Below, in pieces: positions 56,689 to 64,000 of a DNA stretch of 64,000 nt (position 1 is its first letter; each line of letters starts with the position of its first letter). Position numbers and translations under genes: made by a program. The notes below the pieces were generated by a model. That model was not told the DNA's origin, made no database searches, and saw only the letters and a program-made list of their open reading frames with translations. The stretch lies in contig NBBA01000018.1 in the NCBI GenBank assembly GCA_002794785.1, forward strand, positions 682,001 to 746,000. Direction: 5' to 3'. This stretch comes from Coniferiporia sulphurascens. Taxonomy: Eukaryota; Basidiomycota; Agaricomycetes; Hymenochaetales; Hymenochaetaceae.

Positions 56689-58843
56689 TTATAGGTCGAA
56701 AAAATCGTTCATATTCTACAAACACAATTTAGTACCAGTATCCAATTCGAAAAGCGAACGTTGACATACAATTGCGTGTGTGCTGGAGAGCTGCGCCGGA
56801 TTACCAGCGTGTCAGAATATGCAGCATCCATCATCAGCGGTAAATGTCCTGACCTGCGGACTTTGCATCGTTTTCCGTCTGTGCAGCTGGGTCCTGCATT
56901 ACGAAAATTAACGTCTGTTTAGAATGTCAAAAGAAGGAACCAATGCATTGACTTACCGAACGGAGGAGAGAAGGTCGCCGTATGTGCTTCTCCTTCGTGT
57001 TTCTAGTACGGACAGTGAACACGAGTCAGACCCTATATCAAATGTGGGTGATTTATCTACTTACTCAAGCTCCGTATGAAGGCCTGGAATGGTCATCCCG
57101 AGGAAGAGCGATGAATAACCATGGCTTTGCTCGAGGAAAAAGGCCCGCTTACCTGTGTCAACATACCCATTACACGCCTCTCACCACCAACCCTCTTCTC
57201 CCACGCACGTTCTGAATCTTCACATGCGGCCAAAAGAACGACATCCCCTTCGCTATGCTTTCGCATAAACGTACGGTCCTGGAACGTAGACTGTATCGGA
57301 GAGACAGCATTGAATGGAAGGTCTAAGGGATATCAGCACCTCTGACTAAAAATTAAGGATAGTGACTGAACCTAGTCCTGTGCCAGAAGAGCAGCAGTCC
57401 AGCAGCGCCTGGAAATTATAGTTTCAGCTTTAATTGCGTCTTGATGCCATTCGGGAAACAAGCACTAACGGTTAAGCGGCAACCGGCAGGCAGGGGCTTG
57501 ACTATGGTCTCGTGTAGTTCATCATCTACTAGCATCTTTCCGTCGCAAGCAAAGAGCACTGATAAACGAAGGTGTTAATGGTGTGTTTTTCGTCTGGGAC
57601 ATGGACTAGCCTTCATCCATCCCATCATCCTCGTCTCCATCCAGGTCAGGCACTTGACCCCCGTGCCCAGAGACTGAAAATTGTTAGTATCATTGGTCAA
57701 CTGGTGTTTGTCTTTTGACTTATATCCCCTTACAATAGAAGAAGAGATGGTCGCCAGCTTCGGCTCCTTCAACGAGTTCCTTGAGCTCACATCTCTGTAT
57801 GAGGAGAAATATCGTCAGAAAGGTCAGACGCTGAAAAATTGACGACACTTGCGATGTTTTCCAACGTCGGCTGGCTTTCGGGTAGAATGCCATCGTCCTT
57901 AAGAACCTTGAGACATCCTGCATCCCAACCGTACACATCTCCTCCCGTGATTAATCTCTTTACGTCCTTCTGGGACACATAGTGAGTACCATACCTTGAA
58001 GCAGCTTCCTGATTTCGTCGACGTCGTGATGAGGTCCCCTGAGACTCTTTCCACGAAGCTCTTCATTCATTTCATATTTTATGCCAATCTGCAGATGCGG
58101 AACTTAAACGATCCATCCAGAGGAAAGTTTGAAGTGAGACATACAAGGAGGGCTTTACGGCGGGGAACATGACCGTTCAATGCCGGACTAGCAGTTCCCC
58201 CTACCACGTCGTCGTCGTAACTTTCGGGTTCGTCGCAAACGGTGTAGACGGGAGCGGGTCCGAGGCAGCTGTCCGGCTCGTTATAGACGACGTGATTGGG
58301 GGTGCGCCCGAGATAGCGTTCCGGCTCATCGCTGGTCGAGTAGCCAGGAGAAGGCTCTAAATAGCTATCCGGTTCGTCGCAGATGAAATAGCTAGGAGAG
58401 GATTCAAGAAAGCTCTCTGGCTCATCGCAGACGACATGATAGCTACTAGGCTCGTCGCGGACGACCTCGTCGAACGTGGCTCGAAGATAATTATCAGGTT
58501 TATCATATGATATAAGTTGTTCCTGCAACTTGATTTCTTCGGGACATTTATTTGGATAGTTAATTAAGTGATCTTTGAGTTCGGATTGGGAGATATCGTT
58601 CGGATCCGCAGACAGTTCAGAGAGGCAGAGCTTTGAAATCCCTTCCGTTAGCAAGTTCCTGTGTACCAGAAAGTATAAGCTCTGGATGACTGGACCTGCA
58701 TTTCACTTGTTGAACGGTAGAACGTACAATTTGGATGGAAGAAGCTCATCGTCGGTCCTGCCAGCCGAGTTCGATCTTGTCAGAGGGGGGCAATAATCTT
58801 CGGCATCATCATCGTCAAAGAATATGTTGGAGAAGTATTCCAT
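56689..58843 (-). CDS. Type I metacaspase, copy C (about 13 exons)
   Basis: Start at 58843 (MEYFSNIFFDDDD); last exon NMNDFFDL-stop at 56689. Same plan as copy B: six DEP-repeat units, p20 start RRKALL-IGIKYEMNEEL, SGHGGQVPDLDGDEDDG with the catalytic His, ALLDCCSSGTGL with the catalytic Cys, and MRKHSEGDVVLLAACEDSE. GC donors occur at the same two introns (57852 and 57610). The first intron is needed to remove an in-frame TGA near 58700. All other exons join in frame without damage. The two copies differ by scattered substitutions, so duplication was recent or the copies are being homogenised. Confidence 0.82.
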
Positions 58844-60262
58844 AGTGAATAAGAGTTATCCAGAACCCGTGTAGAAGATCAGTAGATGTTAATTGTCGTT
58901 CGCAGAGGCACGAGGGAAAGACAAAAGGAAAGAGGCGGCCTACTAAATTAGTCGCTTTGTGGGATACTTAAGCTGTTCATCCTAGGAACGCCTACATGAG
59001 GACATGTCGTATCACCAATATGGAATTTAACCCATATTCTCCCTTGCATAAGCACCTTCTACCTCCCTAACCTGGACCGCTGGTATAACAACAGAGCGCG
59101 AGAAGGAAGGGACTTTGATCCATCTTGTGCGGCAAGTTGTGCCCGTCACCGAGAACGCGTAACTGATGTGAAAATTCAACCTGAAAGTTGTGTATGATGG
59201 ACGTTAGAAGATCAGCAATCTTGCGCGCTGTGAGAATTGCTGTACTGTATATGTAAGCGCGTATGATGCCGGTACACTAACTTCTGAAGACACTCGGCTA
59301 GTAGGCGGTAAGCGCTGTCGGATAACGCAAACGGAAATTAAGTCTGAGCCCCGAGTTCTGAAACTAAGCACCAGAAACTCATAGCAATGCTCAAGATCAA
59401 GTCGACTATGCAGCAGCAATAATGGGGTATCACGATGAGGTTTTAAGCCTTGTTCAAATGCCCGTCTCGAATTGTGTTTGAGCCCCAAATAGAATGGGCA
59501 GAACAGCGGAACAGGAAGCACGGCAATCCTTGATCTCCTTGTCTCCTTGGTTACAACTTTCTCTGCCGTCCCACTGCTCGCGAAGCCCAGCATCTATTGC
59601 AACTTGCAAGAGAGTATATATTATCCACTTTGCGTAGTCCCAGTGCAGCATGCAATACATCAACTGCAAGATCCAATGACGGTGAAAACCGTTCCTCCGT
59701 AAGGAAGCCGGTACCGACCCCTGGTCCAAGTCTGCGTCCTGGCAGAGAGAAAAAGGGGGAGGCCTTGATCAGCGAGACTCCCTCGGCCCTCCCCGGGACA
59801 AGCAGCTGAGATCCCGGAGGAGAAGGGAGGTATAGTAGGGAAAAGCGAGACTGCGATAGCCTAGGTTAAAGGCGACGAGAGAAAGTCACAGTCTTCTTGG
59901 CGTTTCTTTCCTCGAGGGCGCATGTTACCTAATCTGCGTCAGTGCTATTTAGCGCCCAATCTTACGAGTTTCTTTTCCGAGCTTCACCCATCCTCCCCCG
60001 ACTCCTCCGAGCTGACCTCTCTTCTGAAATAGACCATACATTCTCTTGCTTTGATGTGCTTGTCACATAATTAGAGAGCTTAAAACAAGCCCAAGGTTAC
60101 CTACTCCTTCGCGGTGCATGTCACGGTTATTCAATTACATCAACAACACTGGCAGCTGACAGGAAATGGGCCCAGAGAACCTTAATGCGGAGGGAAAAGA
60201 AGAAAACGGTTCTGACTTATGTTTGTCGTAGCATGTGCCCTGGGCCGAAGAGAAAGTGAGTA

Positions 60263-60520
60263 ATGTCTCCTAATGGCATAAATGCGTTTTCGCCCGAGCT
60301 AATTGACTCAATAGCTTCCGCTTGGCTGCACGCGGCACCTCAAGCATCATCTTCTGCTTTACCCTTACTATGTCGCTGTTATACCTGTGAAATGTGTTTT
60401 CTCGCTGTTTCACACGGAATCTCCGAGTCTAAACTCCAGATAATTCTCACAGAATACTTCCGAACCCGTCGACACACTCGAGGCTCTCCGAAAAAGAGCA
60501 GAAATCTCCTTAAACTTTAA
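60263..60520 (+). CDS. Hypothetical ORF duplicated with the metacaspase, unit 2
   Basis: MSPNGINAFSPELIDSIASA and SKLQIILTE match unit 1. The frame then shifts: SEPVDTLEALRKRAEIS continues in another frame, so either an intron or a frameshift is present. Low confidence as a functional gene. Confidence 0.3.
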   Translation: MSPNGINAFSPELIDSIASAWLHAAPQASSSALPLLCRCYTCEMCFLAVSHGISESKLQIILTEYFRTRRHTRGSPKKSRNLLKL

Positions 60521-61100
60521 TTCGAATGTTTGATCGAACTTTATGGAACGGGAGCAGTCCTTCATTACAACCATAGCCAACGACGAAACTAAGGAAATCT
60601 CGAACCGGAAACTTCGGGGATGGCATCAGACTGGCGCCAGCTGATGATGCAGCTTATCTCGACGGATATCGCACTCGCCGTTCTGAGGCACATTTGGCCA
60701 TACTTATGCCTTAAGTTCAGCGCTGGCCACATTCTTTCAGGGACAAACGCCGAACCGTGTATGCATCATCTATAAAGGGAAAGAGGTCGTAAAGGACGGT
60801 ACTTGCTGCAGTTATTACATGCTTCAGCTCTAGGTAAGGTGGCTGCCGGAGAGCCGAAGTTGGATGTTTCTTTGATGATAGTAAGTGGTTAAAGATTAAT
60901 TCCAGCTTTTCGACCCGGACTTGAGATGTCAAAAAGGAACAGACAGTATCATCCTTGAATGGGTGAATTGGGAACGAGGGCTTCCGAGCCCCTCTTGGTG
61001 ATATCAAGGCGACTTGTCTATATCATCCCCATCTTGGAAATATTACATTCACCTGTGAAGCGGCTTATCAATTCCGCCCTAACAGCGGGCATGTGTGCGT

Positions 61101-61502
61101 TTAATTCTGGCATCCATATAACTCTGCTGATGGAGCGACTTTCCTATAGCAGGCCGATGTAACCAGCCCTAGGTGTCGCCTAGACGGCCCGGACATTGAG
61201 TGGAAGTGATACGACTCACGCCTAAGAAAGAAGGAAAATACAAAACATCGGAAGATGCGTACTCTCAGTGCCAGTGCGTGACTTAGCTCTCTGGTTTCCA
61301 CTTCCCCGAGCTGCCGCAAGCTCGCTTCCACGGTCTCAATTGAGATGTCTGCGCCTTTCCGGGTCGGAGTCTTGCCTGGTAACGCCATCTCCCCGAACTG
61401 ATCCCTGAAGGTTTCGTTATTTTTAGCAAACATAGAATGATAGGGCGGGGCAAAAGGGACAGACGACATACAGCAGCCGATGAACCAAATGCGTATCCAC
61501 AC
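61101..61502 (-). CDS. Hypothetical short ORF
   Basis: 133-codon frame containing a charged, helix-prone stretch (NETFRDQFGEMALPGKTPTRKGADISIETVEASLRQLGE split over about 35 residues). The remainder is low quality. No family is recognised; it might be one exon of a larger gene or chance. Confidence 0.2.
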   Translation of the reverse strand: MWIRIWFIGCCMSSVPFAPPYHSMFAKNNETFRDQFGEMALPGKTPTRKGADISIETVEASLRQLGEVETRELSHALALRVRIFRCFVFSFFLRRESYHFHSMSGPSRRHLGLVTSACYRKVAPSAELYGCQN

Positions 61503-61509
61503 ATGGTTT

Positions 61510-62588
61510 GCGTCAAGGCAGGGCAGTACTTAAGTCTATCGTGGTAAAGGTCATCGTGCCAGATTTATGCGTAATGTCCTTCCCTCCCTGAACAACTTCA
61601 ACTGCATATCCGAACGGATGGCTAAAGAATACCAGGATACAGCTGACTGCTATACCCCGATCATGTCGTACCTCGCCCGGCCAGGGCAAGCATGCTACGA
61701 GACGAATGTTTCCTCCTGAAAAAGGGCCGCTACCGATTCTACTGATCCTTTATGTTCGACTACTTCACCCCGATAGACTGACCTTCGCACCAGCTCTGGT
61801 TGTGAGGATGCGATGGGCGGTTCCGTGGGGAAATGGGGCGAGTGGGCGGGCGTTGTCGGGAAAGTCTAAACACGTACACGGCGAGCTTACCCGCATCACC
61901 ATAATATGAAACGAGAAGATGATCGCGCGAAAAAGGGAACAAAGAGCGGCGTGCTGGCCGTTCAAATTAAATTTGGAAGCGCAGCAAAGGGACGTACAAC
62001 TACTTAAACACCGACGTGACTACAATCTCCTCTCTCCCCCCTCCCTACACATGAACACCGGCGAGTGGAAGAACGGGTTTTGACAAGCGATTCTGGTGGT
62101 TGCGAATGTCCGTACCCGTACTAATCGACCCTACTGTAACGTACGAATAGCTGTCTGGTGCTGGCTTTCGGGGGGAAAGGGGGGTGGAAACGAATTCAGG
62201 GTTTGGCGTGAAGAGTTCGAAGGAATGTGGGTGCAACGAAACTGGGTAGTACAGGCAGACAGATGGCCCCTAAAATTGCTCTTGAAGGAGCAACTCAACG
62301 GGACAACAGTTTGCGCGTACAGGTAGTTAGTTGTATGTAGACAACCAAACTCGAGGGAATTGAAGGGATAAGGGATTTGCGGGAGAAGGAAAGGCGTAGG
62401 CGTCGTTAAGGGATATGACGCCTGGCCTTGACTACCGGGGGAGCGTGGCGCGTCATTTATCCAAAAAAAAGATGAAAACAAGGGGAGAACAGGCATATCG
62501 GGGGCATTTATAATTGGCAACAGGGAGTGTAAAAGGTGGATCACGAAATTTGGTAACGGTAGTATTCGTTGCATACAGATGATAAAGA
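61510..62588. other. Intergenic; no gene seen
   Basis: ORFs here overlap on both strands and lack any domain. The right end is the probable 3' UTR of the next gene. Confidence 0.4.
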
Positions 62589-64000
62589 TCAGTGCTGAGA
62601 AACTTGTTCCACCACGTCGTCAGCAGTGACTACAGTAGCATTCCCGTAAGCCCATGAGTTTCCACATAACAGCCTGGAAGGATTATAATATATCAGCTCA
62701 GCCTGAATCCACGAGTGAATGGAAGTCATACCCGTTGCGCAAGACATCGAAAAATGTGGAATTTTCATTCAGCAACTGGAACTGTTGCCTGTAGTTTGGG
62801 TAAGCAGGTATGGCGTGGGCATTTGTTTGTACAGTCTTGATTTCTTCTATGCTTAAAAGTCGTCTCAACGAACTACAGTAATATATGTATTTGATTTAAG
62901 GAGGATTTAAGATATAGAATCAGAAGGTGTCCAACAAGATAGAAAACAGTAAACATACGCTGCAACAGTCGCATTCGCATGGTCCCACAGCGTCGTTTCC
63001 CAGCCATTGCTTGAATGTATGATGAGTGGGACATCCATAATGGGGACCGTTCCGCGCGACACGAAGCGCGCACATGCAGCGGGTGCATGTCGTAGGAGCG
63101 GGACGGGCCCTGTACGTGTCATGATGACAATTTCGACAGGCATCCCAAGCTCATTTGAGTGTGGCACTTTTACGAAACCAAGATCCGGTAGCTTGCGGTC
63201 TGTTTTATTGGAAAATGTCATGCAAAGCGCAGGTTTAAGGAGGAACAGTAAGAAGAGCCCCCGAGGGGTTGATATGAAGTGTCAGATGATATTACACGTA
63301 CGGTTGTCCAGCCTGCACTCCTGCAGGTCACATTCGGTCGCGTGATCGAGAATAGTCTTAAAGAATTCCTTGAAGGAAAGGCGTGCAAGTGGATGGGGAG
63401 GCATAGGCTTGCGGAAACCTAGTAGTAGGGCCCTCTCTTCATACATGTGTTCTAGTACGTGGTCCGGGGCTGACGCTGATGTGTGACGCTGAGAAGGCGC
63501 AGGGGACTGGCTAATGGCCGACGCCCCAAAAGTTGGGGATAGCGCCCGGGGTGCTGGCGCATTATGGTTCGTACGAATGCCAGGGCTGAGAGGGAAGGCA
63601 TTTCACTTTGGCAAATAAGGCAGTATAAGGGCACACTAACCTTTCCGTTTGCACCCTCTGTTTATCCAGAGCGTCAATTCGCGACTTCGCCTCAGCAGGT
63701 GTAAAGATGCCCAGTCTGACGTCTTCTTGATATGAGCGACGAAGCTCGAGATATTCAGCCAAAGTAATACAACTGAGACGTCGAATTAGGTTTTTCAAGC
63801 CATAGCTCGTAAGCGAGTACTCACTTTCGGGGGTAAATCTGAAGTTCCTGCACGTTATTACTGTGTTGGCCCTCCACTGCGCCTACAGCCATGTCATGTA
63901 CAACTGATACTTTATGCATGGAAGGCGACGGCACAGGGCCAGAAAAGGAAGAAGATTGAGCCTCGCGGAGATGGTCCACGGACTGATCGTCTTCAGAGAC
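62589..64000 (-). CDS. Uncharacterised multi-exon gene, 5' part beyond right edge
   Basis: Six exons joined by consensus splice sites and frame: 63825-64000 (open at the edge), 63641-63772, 63302-63585, 62959-63199, 62732-62872 and 62589-62673; together 352 codons before the stop. Seen: a Ser-rich linker; a charged helical, probably coiled-coil segment (LAEYLELRRSYQEDVRLG, TPAEAKSRIDALDKQRVQTE); a second Pro/Ser-rich linker; a globular part (LEHMYEERALLLGFRKPMPP, FKEFFKTILDHATECDL, LPDLGFVKVPHS, SRGTVPIMDVPLIIHSSNG, TTLWDHANATVA); and a C-terminal block (IPAYPNYRQQFQLLNENSTFFDVLRNG, VTADDVVEQVSQH). No membrane segment. No known family is recognised; the N-terminus lies outside the window. Confidence 0.65.

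Larger units (their letters stand above)
56408..60925. repeat. Tandem segmental duplication, unit 2
   Basis: Second copy of 51818-56407, beginning CTTTACGCATGACTTTGTTG and ending near GCTTTTCGACCC. Metacaspase exons are the most conserved part, while the middle of the unit (59.2-59.9 kb) is strongly rearranged. Confidence 0.85.

Noticed and set aside
62131..62574. 147-codon minus-strand ORF
   Set aside because: Low-complexity Pro/Ser composition, overlaps another frame, and lies in the likely 3' UTR of the right-edge gene.

Overview
The window looks like nuclear DNA of a mushroom-forming basidiomycete (Agaricomycetes). Genes are densely spliced, with introns of about 50-60 nt. The recognisable proteins are eukaryotic or fungal: eIF4G, STT3, a sterol-ester-hydrolase-like lipase, a FAM210/DUF1279 mitochondrial protein, type I metacaspases and a fungal SLATT-domain protein. 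A Tad1/I-like LINE carries gag-type zinc knuckles. No CRISPR array, operon or convincing tRNA/rRNA gene was seen. Exon models come from splice-site reading and comparison among paralogues inside the window.

Layout. 1-2626: 3' part of an eIF4G gene (minus), running off the left edge. 2956-4407: small inverted-repeat elements. 4956-5624: a membrane protein (minus). 5836-6540: a MITE. 7415-9405: metacaspase A (plus). 10.1-17.7 kb: a cluster of copies of an uncharacterised small-protein family ('FYKF/WPDD' family). Interleaved with it are a TA-flanked MITE, a decayed STT3 pseudogene and a PD-(D/E)XK-like nuclease gene. 18481-19185: FAM210-like protein. 19.7-25.8 kb: relics plus two small secreted protein genes (SSP1, SSP2). 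27572-29056: steryl-ester-hydrolase-like lipase. 29.7-31.3 kb: SLATT-domain gene with a one-base frame break. 31.3-40.4 kb: gene-poor decayed sequence. 40465-47479: near-complete LINE with a 13-bp target-site duplication. 47.85-48.37 kb: another WPDD-family copy. 50846-51558: SSP3. 52.1-61 kb: a tandem duplication holding metacaspases B and C. 62589-64000: an uncharacterised multi-exon gene (minus) running off the right edge.

The main theme is local duplication of three lineage-restricted families. These are a three-exon secreted protein (3 copies), a metacaspase with an unusual DCCSSG active-site motif (3 apparently intact copies and 1 relic), and the WPDD-family protein (4 structured copies, one of them probably broken, and 2 relics). 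About 3.7 kb carrying SSP1 and a metacaspase 3' relic (19.9-23.6 kb) is repeated in inverted orientation at 48.5-52.3 kb with SSP3 and metacaspase B. The metacaspase unit was then duplicated in tandem (about 4.6 kb). Seven introns in the SSP and metacaspase families start with GC rather than GT. The secreted protein and metacaspase face each other tail to tail in both arms of the inverted duplication. That pairing is the best candidate here for an undescribed functional unit, but the link is inferred from position only.
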